The notes below the pieces were generated by a model, which searched no databases, had not been told where the DNA came from, and saw only the letters and a program-made list of their open reading frames with translations. Positions 26,205-37,116 of a stretch of DNA of 64,000 bases are shown here, in pieces. The stretch covers positions 3,596,001 through 3,660,000 of the forward strand of contig JAUKUA010000005.1 in assembly GCA_030549175.1 (NCBI GenBank). Reading direction: 5' to 3'. A program made the translations under genes and the position numbers. Each line of letters begins with the position of its first letter. Position 1 is the stretch's first letter. This DNA is from Lasiosphaeris hirsuta (Eukaryota; Ascomycota; Sordariomycetes; Sordariales; Lasiosphaeriaceae).

Positions 26205-28006
26205 CTATGGCCGCACAACAATATCAACAGTGCCAGACTCGACTGCCTCCTCAGTTAAAGCGACGCCACTGCCTGCGGCAAAGACGAGAAAGAGATTTTC
26301 CTCGGGCGTAGCATCCGGAAGCGGCAAGCTGCAAGCCTTCGCAAAGACTTCGCCACTGAAAGGCAGGAAGAGGCCGACATCACACATCTCCTCGGGCTGG
26401 TACGGAACACGCGTGAGGACGGTATATTGGCCGGTTGCGGTGCGGCTGATGACCTTGCTGGCTGTATCGACAGCCGGGATGGACGAGAATACCCGAGCTC
26501 TTACTGCCGGGTTTGTCTTGAGTGAGGATGGGCTTGAAATACCGTCAGCTTTTAGAGGCACGGGACATCAGGTTAGAGTAGCACACACCTTCGCCCGTTG
26601 TAGGTCGGGACCTCGGGTCCAATGTTGAGAAGCTTTGCTTCATCAGCCAACGCCAGCACACCTTCATACTTAGGGATTGGTGTGGGGGGCGAAGTCCACG
26701 GGGGCCGGACGACGAGTTCCTCCTCGGGAAGAATGCCGGCAGGCGTCGTAGCTGACACATCTTCCTCGTCGTCGCAGGAATGGTCGGCGCTGACCTCGTC
26801 CAGTTGTAGGCGGGGCGAACGAGGCAAGTTGCCACGTTCATCACCGGCCTCATCAACTGAGAGATCACTGATCGTCGAATCGCTGGACGTCGAGTAGTCG
26901 CTAGAGCTTATCTGCGCCGCTTCTAGATGCCCATCGATGATTTCGATTATCCGCGAGGTGGAACCCGATTTGGATATTTGATTCGCCAACCTCCTGGACG
27001 TATGGCCTTTGGGCTGGCCTGGGTTAGTTCGAAACACGGCTGCAGAGATGCGTATGCTGCACTCACCATAGGGACCGCGCGGTACCCAAGGTTCTTCACA
27101 AGGTCAACACGGGTGACGGGTCTGCGTCCCAGAGGGTTGAAGCCAAAAGCCGTTGCTGCATGTGGGGGAATGTAACCATCCAAGATGCCGTCGAGTCCGA
27201 GGAAACTCTTCTCCTTTCCGAAATGGTGGCAAGAATGGCAGATCTTGTACTGACACTCGAGGCGTTCATCGGGAACCCATGGTTTACTGTCATCGGGATA
27301 TTTCGTCACGGCATAATGGGGTGGATGGCCAGGCCGATGGCGCTCCTCGGATATCGTCGTATGAACCTGAGAGACCCGGTTAGTATTTGGCGCGGTATAC
27401 GTGAGCGCGAGCTTACGTTGTCGCGCTGCGAGAGGACGATGGCGAGCTGGGCCGGGCTGTAACTTTGGAGTTGCTCCGGGGTGACCTCGTTGAGGAAGCT
27501 ATACTTTCCAAGTCGAACGTCTGGGCCACACTTCCCAAGCGACATCTTGCTGGAGAAGAAAACCCCTAGCTCGTCGAAAGCGACCTGTTCCCAGATTTAA
27601 GCAAACACCGGCCCTGATGGCACATGTGAATTGTACGCACCTCGTGTCCCTCGTCTCGAGCAGCTATGATCAAAGGGTCGCGATCCATGGTGCACCGGTA
27701 TAGCCACCCAAATTTACCGCTTCGTCCGCATACTTCACATCTGTATCCCGGGTAGTAGATGCGTGTCATGTTAGTGTGGTTGCACTTTGGCTCCCAACGG
27801 CGTGCACTCGAGGACGGCCGCGGGCGCGAGTAGAACTTGGACTTTGGGAGGACGAGTGGTGGCGATGGGGTTGGCGGGAGCGCCGGGAGGGGGCGATGAC
27901 CAGGCGGATCTGGATATATCTGTCTACCCGACGATGTGTTTGGATATTTCCGCCTATCCACGAGCTCGGAAATGTGGGTGTTGCTCTTCTCATCAGGGCT
28001 CGCCAT
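26205..28006 (-). CDS. Unknown protein with Cys/His-rich putative zinc-binding clusters
   Basis: I do not recognise the family. Five exons on the minus strand give 528 residues: 28006-27641, 27584-27417, 27366-27067, 27013-26589 and 26532-26205. All introns are 50-56 nt with standard donors (GTGCGT, GTAAGC, GTGAGT, GTGTGT). Branch points are CTAAC in introns 2 and 3 and CTGAC in intron 4. The start is the first in-frame ATG, because the open frame continues upstream without one. The N-terminal 70 residues are Pro/Ser-rich. Two possible zinc-binding patches follow: CNHTN with CEVCGRSGKFGWLYRC (about 27700-27770), and CQYKICHSCHHFG (about 27230-27260). The central block GYIPPHAATAFGFNPLGRRP is well formed. 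The C-terminal half is acidic and serine-rich, then ends in a hydrophobic FLVFAAGSGVAL segment. It is consistent with a regulatory or scaffold protein, but no function is claimed. Confidence 0.75.
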
Positions 28007-29850
28007 GGCGTTGTTACTGTCGCCGTCGCTTGCTGTCGCAAAGGTGTTGACCTTGAGGATGGGAGGGGTGGAGGGCAGGTACGGAGGCCTTCTCTCAGCG
28101 GGTCTTGAGCTGCTGGGGAGCAAGAAGGTATGGAGGGTAGCCCGAGGGCCTAGTGGGGCTTCTTTCGAGGACTTGCAGCCCGTTCAAGAGAATGGGGTTG
28201 TTTTTTTTTGTTTTGAGTTTGTGCCTCTTTCACTGGGAAGGAGCGAAGGACAGAGTGATGAGGGTGTTGGGCAGGACAGAGTTCAACGGCGGCGGCGGCA
28301 GCTTGCAGCTCGCGGCGCTATACAAACTGCCCTCTGAACACGACAGCGGCATACACACAGAGAGGAGCAGCCAGGCAATGACAAACAAACCACACCGAGA
28401 GTGAGAGAAGAGGCAAGCCATGTTGATGTCACGAACATTTGCAACATCACGACTTCCTCTCCGGTTTGTTTGTTAGCGTGCGACTTGGAAACTTGTCAAA
28501 AGGCGCCTGGCTGAACACAAACGCTGATTAAAACCCAAACTGGGACTCCGCCCTGTTTTACTTCTTAGAGAGACGTATTGAGATAACGGAGATGCCCTGC
28601 CAGGCTCTCGAATTGCATCGCCGAATTGAGTCGTCAAACACACAGACATTTTGAGCTAACAGACAAACGCGCACGGGGCTGGAAGGATTTCCGAGGCCTC
28701 TAGAGAAGGAGATGAATGGCCATAATTGAAAGTCGATTTTGATGCATTTGTGTATAAACACAGAAGGGATAGATATATATCAGCAGAGGTGGTCTCGACG
28801 ATGCTCGCCTTCGCCATCACGGACCACCAAGCTATTCTATGCGAGGGTTAAACGTCGTGAGGCTCAAAACCGCAGGCGTTGCGGTGCTGTCACCAATTGA
28901 CTTTTCCGGGGACGGCTGGCGTGAGGGAGCTATGGCACCCGATGCTTGCAACAGCTTACGACAGCTTGCTCCCGCTTGATTCGGGGCGACGGGTCGTGGG
29001 CAGCCAATGGAGAGATGGATGCTCGACATTTCTCGAGAATGAATGTGGATGGCGGACGACGGGTGGATGAGTGGCCCTGAGATGCAGTCGAGAGCTGCAG
29101 CCGAGGTGGCCAGGGGGAAGAACAGGGGTGGGTGCTCTTGATGTGTTGTCGTCTCACAGCTTCAGCAGCTCAGGTCGGCCAGGGCGTCCCAGGTTGGCCA
29201 GGTTAGGCCGTGGGGGAACAGGGGTAGGTGGCCTGCGTGAGGCCTGAGGGGAAAACAAACCTCGGCCATTGTGCGCCATGGGGTGATGCAGCCAATCAGA
29301 GGCGGTATTCGAGGCTGGCCATTCAGGTCTCCACCCTCGTCTGCCCCCCCCAGCCGCCAGAGTCGCCCAGTCGCCTAGTCACCCAGTCGCCAGTCGCGAC
29401 GCTGAGATGAGCTCTCTCCCCCCATCAAAAAACCAACCTCCTCTCCGTTGTCCACAGTCCACCTCTCGCCCCCCGAACCGTGCCCAGCGGATCTCGAGAC
29501 GAGAGCTCGCAACCCGCAACCCGCAAGACCCGCATCCCCCGATCATCCCATCGCCGTGCTCTCTCCTATTACCGGTGAGTCTCCAATCGACGCGTTTTTT
29601 TGGTCTGCACAATTGGCGAAACATCGTGACGTCGACCGCCCCGGTTCCCCGATCCACGCTGTAAACAAAGCAACGAAAACCACACCCCCCCCCCCCCCGG
29701 CGCAATCCTCGCACCGCGACCGATTCGCGCCCTGCCCAAACCACTCAAACCGCTCAACCCACTGCCGACTGCGAACAGCCGACTGATCGGTTCTTATGTT
29801 ATAGATCCAGCTCCACACTTTCCTAGATGTCGGTTTGACCGCCTCCAGCC
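28007..29850. other. Divergent intergenic region (1.8 kb)
   Basis: Region between divergently transcribed genes, with no supported gene. It includes GC-rich flanks on the left and a C14 tract (29685-29698) about 150 bases before the ATG of the Mpv17-family gene. It probably carries both promoters and leaders. Confidence 0.5.
29685..29698 (+). repeat. C14 tract in leader of Mpv17-family gene
   Basis: Uninterrupted C run on the sense strand, 153 bases upstream of the start codon, within a CA/C-rich pyrimidine leader. Confidence 0.9.
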
Positions 29851-30878
29851 ATGTCGCTTAAAATTGAGCGGGACACGGTCACGACCGCTGTTACCGAGAA
29901 CGTGAGCAAGGCCGTCGAAAAGCACGTCGGCCATGGCGCCATCGCAACCACCGCCGCCGCGGTGACCGAGGCCGCCACCGGGAACCTGCCCGGAACCAAG
30001 GGGCACCACCCCATCGCCGCCGTCGTCGGCACCGCCATCACCGGTGGCAGGCAGAATGCTGGCACCAAGGGCTATCTAGCGGTATGTTGTGCCACCTTCT
30101 GTGTCCCCGGCTCCGCCTCTGCCCTCTCCCGGCGCCGTCTCCCTTCCCTCCCTCCGTGTCTGACCGGCTGTCTGTAGACCTATATCAAGCAATTGGAAGA
30201 CCACCCGATGCGAACCAAGATGCTCACTGCCGCCACCTTTGCCGGCTCTCAGGAGCTCATTGCGTCGTGGCTGGCCAAGGACCGGAACAAGCATGGCAAC
30301 TACTTCACGGCGCGGGTCCCCAAGATGGCCGCCTATGGCGCCCTGGTCAGCGCTCCGCTAGGTCACGTCCTGATCTGGGCTCTGCAAAAGGCCTTCAAGG
30401 ACCGCAAGAGCCTCAGGTCCAAGATCCTTCAGATCCTCGTTAGCAACTTGATTGTATGTAGAAACACGGCCCTTCATCCCACCCTCCAATGGCAAACTGA
30501 CCACCCAAACAGATTGCTCCCATCCAAAATACCGTTTATCTCGTCGCCATGGCCCTCATTGCCGGTGCCAAGAATTTCCACCAGGTCAGGGCCACCGTGC
30601 GCGCTAGCTTCTGGAAGGTGATGCGTGTCAGCTGGATTGCGTCACCCGTCTGCCTCGCCTTCGCCCAGAAGTTCCTACCCGAGAGCACCTGGCTGCCCTT
30701 CTTCAACCTCGTGTCGTTCGTCATCGGCACCTACATCAACACCGTCACCAAGAGGAAGCGCCTGTCGGCCCTGCGCAAGAAGCACTTTGGCGACGGCACG
30801 GGTCGCCCCGCCGGCGGGTCCAGCCACACCGGCCGTCCCGAGGACTACCCACCCATCGGTCCCAACCCCCAGTATTAA
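29851..30878 (+). CDS. Mpv17/PMP22-family peroxisomal or organellar membrane protein
   Basis: Integral membrane protein of the Mpv17/PMP22 family. One family member in Pezizomycotina (WSC) sorts Woronin-body protein at the peroxisome membrane. Exons are 29851-30081, 30178-30453 and 30513-30878 (290 residues). Introns are 96 and 59 nt, with GTATGT donors and CTGAC branch points. After a polar Ala/Thr/Gly-rich leader of about 75 residues come the hydrophobic segments MAAYGALVSAPLGHVLIWAL, the IAPIQNTVYLVAMALIAG segment, then WKVMRVSWIASPVCLAFAQKFLP and WLPFFNLVSFVIGTYIN, the usual four-segment plan with the family's W-P/F-N signature. The C-terminal tail is hydrophilic. The long N-terminal extension favours the WSC-like branch, but this is inference; a general PMP22 paralog is the alternative. 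Confidence 0.88.
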
Positions 30879-31520
30879 ATAGAACCCGAGCAGAGAGAGA
30901 GAGAGAGGATATGAAAATGTCCCCGACAAGGGCAAGCACGAGTTTTTACGATCAGTGCAACGCTGGGCCATATCCAAATCCAAAGATATCCTCCCTGAGA
31001 GATTTTGGGACTTGCAACGAGGAGTTGAACGACGGAATATCGCGTTGGCAGGGCAGTCTTCTTGGGGAACGGGTGGGCAGCGGGTGAATGGGCTAGGAAA
31101 CAACAAAAGTAGCCCACATATGCAGGAGGTCCATTGAAGGGCGGGCTATGGGTGGCGATGGTCTTTGGAGGGTGCCTGCGCTGTATAATCTCTCTTGTTA
31201 CGTTATTGGATGTCAAATATTTCTCTTGCTGCTACCAGACAGGTGGGTAGATAAACAACTTGGACTAGCTCAAATACCTTTTTGCCACGGTTGCCTTGCA
31301 ACTGTGAATTGTAACATGCCTACGGCGGGACGTCGCCTTGTGTAGTATTGACTAGCTCCTCTCCCGAGTCTTGTATCTATGACGAAGCGGAGCCTTGACA
31401 TCAACCTCCACGGTATGTACGCACTTGTGCTGACATGGGATGCCTAACATCCTGAATCCACTCAGATACGGCCACCCGTCCACACTTGAACCTACTAGAA
31501 GCAGACACTTTTATTAAAGA
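30879..31520. other. Intergenic region downstream of Mpv17-family gene
   Basis: About 640 bases with no supported gene. A short GA run (30893-30908) directly follows the stop codon in the likely 3' untranslated region. Confidence 0.5.
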
Positions 31521-31606
31521 GCGGCTATAAGTATAGTAGTCAGTATATCTCATTGTGGCTGCAAAACAGCGCTGAGACGACGCCAGTTCGATCCCAGCTA
31601 GCCGCA
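31521..31606 (+). tRNA. tRNA-like gene, possible tRNA-His (GUG) with a 13-nt intron; perhaps degenerate
   Basis: A cloverleaf can be drawn by eye. The acceptor stem GCGGCTA pairs fully with TAGCCGC (31521-31527 with 31599-31605), followed by A as discriminator. The D arm has GTA with TAT and a TAGTAGTCAG loop close to an A box. The anticodon stem TCTCA pairs perfectly with TGAGA (31548-31552 with 31573-31577). Between them lie 20 bases, which is seven for the loop plus a 13-base intron just after the anticodon; the anticodon would read GTG. The T loop TTCGATC fits a B box, but the T stem (GCCAG with CCAGC) has two mismatches in five. A run of five T, a Pol III stop, begins 16 bases downstream at 31622. 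It is either a real intron-bearing tRNA or a decayed copy. Confidence 0.5.
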
Positions 31607-31621
31607 TTGGTCATTCAATTC

Positions 31622-31626
31622 TTTTT
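31622..31626 (+). terminator. Candidate Pol III terminator
   Basis: Five consecutive T, placed 16 bases after the tRNA-like locus, as expected for RNA polymerase III termination. Confidence 0.45.
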
Positions 31627-31937
31627 GGTGTTTTGGTACCGTGCTTGTAGTGAGGGTGTTGGTTTTCAGTTCTCCCCAGAGTGTTGAGGCGGGGCGGAAT
31701 TTTGGCGGAAAAGCATGCGGATGGTGATGACTTGTGTGTCTCGCTGTGGTGGTTCCATAGTCGTATGCGCGGCCGCGTGGTCCTGTCGTGACGGAAAAGT
31801 TTGAGCTAGGCATTTTTGCCAATCCCAGCATAACGAGCTCTGCTGGGCCGCGGCCATGTCATGATATTTAGTGGCCTTCGGCTAAGTATACCCTCGGAGC
31901 GCAGGAACCTTTGGATGTGATTTGGGGACGAAGTGGT
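31627..31937. other. Short intergenic spacer
   Basis: About 310 bases between the tRNA-like locus and the 3' end of VPS22. Nothing else is recognised in it. Confidence 0.5.
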
Positions 31938-32285
31938 TCATCCTGCCCCGCCGCCCAAATCGTGGCCCTCTAGCATGAAGCCCGGGCTCCAGTACTCCCA
32001 CTCCTCACTTTGCTTGTCAACCCAAAGCATGCCCCCGCCCACCAGGTCCTCGAGGGCGGTCTGGGAGCGTGCGCGCGTCCACCGGAGATTCACCATAAGC
32101 ATCGACACGCTGATGTAACCGAGCACCTGGACGGCCTCGAGCACCGCGCTCTGGTCCGTGTTTAGCTCTTTGGGCACCGAGCGGATGTAGGGCTTGCTCC
32201 CGACCTTGATGACCGAGTACGCCGAGCCGAGCGGCTTGAGCGTGCCGACGGCGCGGAGGATATCATCCCTATCCCTCATTCGTCA

Positions 32286-32353
<68 letters not shown>

Positions 32354-32861
32354 ACACACACACCACACCACACCTAGGGAAGAAAGGGGGGACATACTCA
32401 GTAACCTCGCTCGAGCCCTCCATCCTGCCCAGCATGATGCGCTCGCGCACCTTACGCACCTCAATCAGCCCGCCGTTCTCGCCGCGGGTGTCCCCGCAGA
32501 CCTCGACGACCTTGACGGCCAACTCAAAGTAAAAGTCGTTGACGCTGCGGCCGAGCAGCTGCGCCCAGAGGGATCCCCCACCGCCGTTCTCCCCGCCACC
32601 ACCCTCGCGGCTGCTCGCTGCCAGCGGGTCCACCCCGATGGCCGCGCACATGCGCGCGAACTGCGCCCGGAACGTCGGGTTCGACCGGATGTCCTTGGCG
32701 TGCGTCGCCGCGAACTGCTGCAGCAGCGAGCGGAACACGGAGAGCTGTGTCTCGAACACCTGCGCGTTGCTGCTGCGTAGTGATGACCCGTGCGACGCGT
32801 ACTGCGCCGAGGTCAGCCGGCTGCGGTCGAAGGCCGCGAGGCCGACGCCTTTGCGCGACAT
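31938..32861 (-). CDS. vps22: ESCRT-II subunit VPS22/SNF8
   Basis: Component of ESCRT-II on endosomes, needed to sort ubiquitylated cargo into multivesicular bodies. Two exons, 32861-32398 and 32274-31938, give 266 residues, the usual size. The start MSRKGVGLAAFDRSR is the strongly conserved N terminus of the family. The body contains FRSLLQQFA, NPTFRAQFARMCAAIGVDPL and the winged-helix segment DILRAVGTLKPLGSAYSVIKVGSK, ending after SEEWEYWSPGFM. A Gly/Glu-rich insert (REGGGGENGGGG) sits after the first helical part and looks species-specific. The 123-nt intron (GTATGT, CTGAC branch, AATGAG) is filled by a dinucleotide microsatellite. Identity is sure. Confidence 0.95.
32291..32382. repeat. 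Compound microsatellite (TC)13 (AC)18 inside the VPS22 intron
   Basis: Plus-strand (TC) at 32291-32316 is followed directly by (AC) to 32352, then imperfect ACC/CA units to 32382. On the transcribed strand this is a GT tract followed by a GA tract, filling most of a 123-nt intron between donor and branch point. Confidence 0.95.
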
Positions 32862-33503
32862 TTTAGAGGGGTTCTGTTGTGGAGCGGGGGGTGGTGGGTT
32901 GAGGCGGTGATGTTGGAGGGTTGGAGGGGGAGGCTATGTGATGGTAAGTGGTAGTGGTGGGATGGCAGGGCGATAAGATAACGTTTTGCTCAGGCTGCCC
33001 AGACACAACTCCTCAACTTACCATGTTGTCGGTGCAAACACCCAAGGTGGGATAAGATGAGCAAAAGTAGTTATGAACAAAGTAATTCTCACATCAGATT
33101 CACTTGAGTAAAGATATTTCGGATACAACACCTACTCTGTAAAAGACCATCTCACAAGTCTAGCAAAGTAATCATGTCGGGGAATGCAAGTCTTGGACTC
33201 AACCCCAGCTTAAAGAGTTCTTGGCTGAACATCCCGCAAAGGCCGGCAAATTGAAACAGCTCAACTTTGCTTTGATTTATTTCATCGGGTTGAGGTGTTT
33301 GTGGTGTTTGTGAACTCTGTAGCCTGCGTACACACGGTATCATCATGACAATGACCCGATTTCTACACTACGATTCAAAACCGACCTCCTATAGAACCAT
33401 GATAATATCACCATGTAACGTCTGAAGTGCCTGCCTTGGCCGCCCACCGTCTTCACGCATAATGCACACGAACCTGGGCCAGCTGGGATACATTGCCTTC
33501 ATT
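32862..33503. other. Intergenic region between VPS22 and MDM10
   Basis: About 640 bases upstream of VPS22 and downstream of MDM10. No supported gene is seen; it is AT-richer than the flanking exons from about 33000 to 33420. Confidence 0.5.
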
Positions 33504-35061
33504 TCAGGACGAGTACTGGACTTCGAGTCCCAGATTCCGAAACGGCTCGTCCAGCCGATGCAGGTCTATGCCAGAGCCCAGGCTAAAGATGAGCGACTTG
33601 ATCCTCCCCTCCCAAAGCAGACCGATTCTGAGATTCTGGTCGAGCCTGGCCTTCAGCACGCCCAAGTACTTTTCCTTCTTCTGCTGGCCGGCCCCGGCCT
33701 CGGGGGCGCGGGGCGCTGCCGTCTGGGGCTCGGCATCATCATCGTCGCGCCGCCACTCCAGCTTCGCTTGGAAGCTCCTCTCCTTTGCCCTCGGCCTGCC
33801 GGCGGGCGCCGCCGCCGTCCCCGTCCCGGGCTGCTCCTCGGCTACCGCCCCGAGCAGGAACCCCGCCGGCCTCCGGTTGCTCCAGAGCTCCATGCCCACC
33901 GCCCAGTCGCTCTCGTAGCTGTACACGTTGAACTCCATCCGGGTCGCCAGCGAGCAGTAGTCCTTGGCCAGGACGGCGTACGTCGCGTTGATGTTGCCCA
34001 TGAGCGGGTTGATCGTCAGCGTGGCCGTCAGCGGCGTCCCGCGGTACGACGGCAGCGTCGCGAACCGCGCCCCCAGCGATATGCCCCCCGACTTGTTCAG
34101 CGTGCCGTAGTACAGCTCCGCGCCTGCGCTGAACCGGCCGTAGATGCGCTCCTTCTCCCCCCCGCTGCTCTGGCTGGTGCTGGTGGTGCCATTGCTGACG
34201 CTGCTGCTCTCGCCACCACCGGACGAGGTAGCGAGAAGCGACCCCCCCGGGTGGTGGCTGAGGGTGCTGGCAATGGTGTTGGTCGAGGCCGAGGCGGCGT
34301 CTCCGCCAAAGTTGTACAGCCCGCGAACGCCGAGGAGCCCGCCGTCGGTGGAGGCTAGGCCCTCAACGCCGTAGTTTCCCTGGTCGTACTGCACCAGCCC
34401 CAGCAGGGTGCCGCCGTTCCGCAGCGACTGCGCGCTGACGGCCGAGAGCTGGACCTGCAGCGCCGGCGTGAGCCGCTTGACCACCAGCCCCTCGAGGAGC
34501 GATTGGGGGAGGTATAGCCGGCCGTAGAGAAGGGAGCCCCCGTCCTTGCTCAGGCAATGGGCGGGGGTGGTGATTTTGTCCGCATCGGCTGCGGCGGGCT
34601 TCGAGGTGTCACCCTTCACGCTGGTGTGGGCGGGCAGCAAGCCCAGCACAGCCGGGGCGCTGGCGGGTGCTGTGCCGTGTCCAAAGCCGTGGAGTTGGCG
34701 GTAGGACCGTAGAAGCGTGGATAGCGGGATGCGATCGGATGGGGACGTGACGTTTGCGAGCGGGACCGACGAGTAGAGGTAGGATATGGAGCCGTCGACG
34801 ACGCCAACGCTGCCGAGCTGGTAGCTTGTCGCGAAGTGGGGGGTGGAGAGCGACGAGAGGGCGATGCGGAGGCCCGCGGGGAGCGGGAAGTCGATTAGCT
34901 CTGTGGGCAGTTAGCACGGCGTGGGGAGGGAAAGGGGAGATGCTGGGATGGCAGGATGCATTACCCCTTGCGGTAGCGTTCAGCTCCTTGTAGGTGTTGT
35001 CATCGCTCCAGCCTGTGGCGCCGTAGAAGGCATTGGTGACGTAGTGCATAAACTCGCGCAT
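33504..35061 (-). CDS. mdm10: Mitochondrial distribution and morphology protein MDM10
   Basis: Outer-membrane beta-barrel of the ERMES complex that tethers ER to mitochondria; it also works with the SAM machinery in assembling TOM40. Exons are 35061-34965 and 34900-33504 (497 residues). The 64-nt intron has GTAATG, a GCTAACTG branch and CACAG. The N terminus MREFMHYVTNAFYGATGWSDDN and the C terminus GLEVQYSS are family hallmarks, the latter acting as the barrel's insertion signal. Conserved parts include HFATSYQLGSVGVVDGSISYLYSS and ARFATLPSYRGTPLTATLTINPLMGN. Two low-complexity loops, a Ser/Thr/Gly-rich one near 34140-34260 and an Ala/Pro/Glu-rich one near 33680-33830, lengthen the protein. 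A G-rich tract just upstream (35121-35148) is a C tract on the sense strand. Confidence 0.96.
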
Positions 35062-35567
35062 TCTCGTAGTGGCTCCAGTGTCGAGAAGCTAGCATATTAG
35101 GTCACCTCTGGGGTATCATTTGGGGGGGAAGGGGGGGGGGGAGGGGGGTTAGAAGCCGGTTCGAGGCTTGAGGTGTCGGTTATCACGATGGTTGCGATGT
35201 CTTGTCTTTTGCGATGCGCCGTTTTGCCTGCCGGCTGGTGGGTGGCTAGGTCATGCAATCTGATAAATAGCAGGCCCGAGCGCCCAGCTTCACCGCCCCG
35301 ACCGTCGAGGACTCGGGAGACCTTATGACCTAAGCTTGATCTCGGGACACCTGGAATTTCCGAACCAGCCACATAATTCACAACTAGGACCTGGTTTGTT
35401 TGGACTTGCCGTCTTTGACATTTAGTTTTCCTACACTGTGCTTGAAAACACTTTGGCTTTCCAAAGGCCCGCGGGAGAATGCCCACGACGCAAGGCCGCC
35501 TTCCCGCTCCAATGCGTCAAGCCAAAAGATCCCAACGACAAAGCCAATCTCGACCCGCTACCTGGCC
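35062..35567. other. Intergenic region with G-rich tract upstream of MDM10
   Basis: About 500 bases between the MDM10 start and the 3' end of the scytalone dehydratase gene. Plus-strand G runs at 35121-35148 read as C runs in the MDM10 leader. No gene is seen. Confidence 0.6.
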
Positions 35568-36225
35568 CTACGCCTTGGCCTCATCGCCAAAGTTGTCGCG
35601 GCCGCTGGCAAACACCTCCTCAAAGTTGTACTCGAACCACCGGATGTCGGGGTTGAGGCCGGCAAATTTCCACACGCCGTCCACCTTCTTGTAGTAGTGG
35701 GTGTTGTGGCTGTGGGCGTGCCCCTTGACCTTGACCTCCTTGAGGGTCGCGTCCGTGTACACCTGATGGGGCACACGGAGCTGGTGGTAGCCGATGACCT
35801 CGGTGTCCGACACCTTCTCCCACTTGTTGGCGCCGCCGATGAAGTGCTGCGTGCGCAGGAGGGGGTTGCCCAGGACCGCCTTGTCCGAGATCATGGCAAT
35901 GAACTCCTCAGCCGGCATGGCCTCCCACAGCTTGTTGAGGAACGAGCGGTAGTCGATCTGCAGTCGGTCAGGTACCCGGTCAGCCATCCGTATCCCCGCA
36001 TTCACCAGGTCCGAGGGTCGCACGAGGGGCAACATACCCGCAGGGTGGGCGCGATGCACTTCCGCAGACGATCCCAGTCCTTGGAGTCGTAGCTGTCGGC
36101 CCACTCGAAGGCGGCCTCGGTGATGCCGAGGTAGTCTGCGCCGGTCAGTGTCTCGGATCCACCATTGGACTCGGAGCGGGGTACAACCCACCCTCAAACG
36201 AGATGGTTTCCTTCTTAGCAGCCAT
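35568..36225 (-). CDS. SCD1: Scytalone dehydratase (DHN-melanin biosynthesis)
   Basis: Removes water from scytalone and vermelone in the dihydroxynaphthalene melanin pathway. Three exons, 36225-36192, 36135-36038 and 35957-35568, give 173 residues, the normal size. Intron 1 is 56 nt (GTGGGT, CTGAC branch, GCGCAG) and intron 2 is 80 nt (GTATGT, CTGAC branch, CTGCAG). The family's blocks are present in order: [93 protein letters not shown] and the [13 protein letters not shown] end. Active-site residues known for the family are therefore kept: the Tyr/Asp pair in [10 protein letters not shown], both catalytic His (TQHF and KGHAH) and Asn in SHNTHYY. No other melanin gene is in the window. Confidence 0.96.
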
Positions 36226-37116
36226 TGTGATTGATGTTCTTAGTTCTCGGGTCTAGACGAGACTGCTCCAGCCTGAGCCTTGTGTCGCAGAGCGGGGGAG
36301 TCGCTTCTTATCTGTCCCCGCGTGTTCCTAGCCCTGGGCTAGACAGCCGCAGTATTGGGCAGGGACCCGGCTGAAACGGCGGCCTGATGGTGCGGATGGC
36401 AGTTCCCGATTCCCCCATGCCGGAGTCCGGATTTTGGTGGGGATGTGCGTACAACCTGGGCCGGACATGGCCTAACAGGACCGGCGCGGGGGGCGGCTTG
36501 CGCCTCTTCACTCCTGAGCTCTGCCTTCAGCCGACCAGGAAGGAAGCTTAGGTTCCCATTACGTGCTATTCTGAGTCGCGCCCCGCCAGCATCGCCCAGC
36601 GTCGTGTTGGATCGTAGACCAGCGCTAAAAAAAAAAAAACCCCCCCCGTGAACCCCTATTTGTGCCCGCTCGTACCTGGGACCGATGCAGATGGATGCAT
36701 GCGATATTCCGTACGCACACGCAGAGATCAAGGGCCGGGAGAGTCTAGACCTGCGGGGTCAAGCCAACTGCTAGCAAAACTGCTAATTATTGCGGACTCG
36801 ACGGCCACCGGCTACGACCTGTCAGTCTACGGCTTCCGGAGTCGTACAGATGGCGCCGCCCAGCTCCCGCCCGTGCCCGTTCCTATTTGCCCGTCTCCAA
36901 AAACACCCGGCCGTTTGTGTCACAGCCCCGGATGGCCAAATATGGTGGCTTATTACCGGCTTGCTTCGATTCCCGCGGAGCGAGAGATGCGCGAGGGGCA
37001 CGAGGATGTGCGAGCATGCGCGGGACATGTCCGCGGAGCAGGCTCTGTTTTCACTCCGTTTTTCACGAGCCCCTCCCCACCTGCTCGCTGCGGGATGGCT
37101 TCCGTATGAAGCGCCT
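36226..37116. other. Intergenic region upstream of scytalone dehydratase
   Basis: About 890 bases with no supported gene. It includes an A12C8 run (36627-36647) and the probable promoter of the scytalone dehydratase gene. Confidence 0.5.

Noticed and set aside
33462..34358. 298-codon frame antisense to MDM10
   Set aside because: Shadow of the well-supported MDM10 exon.
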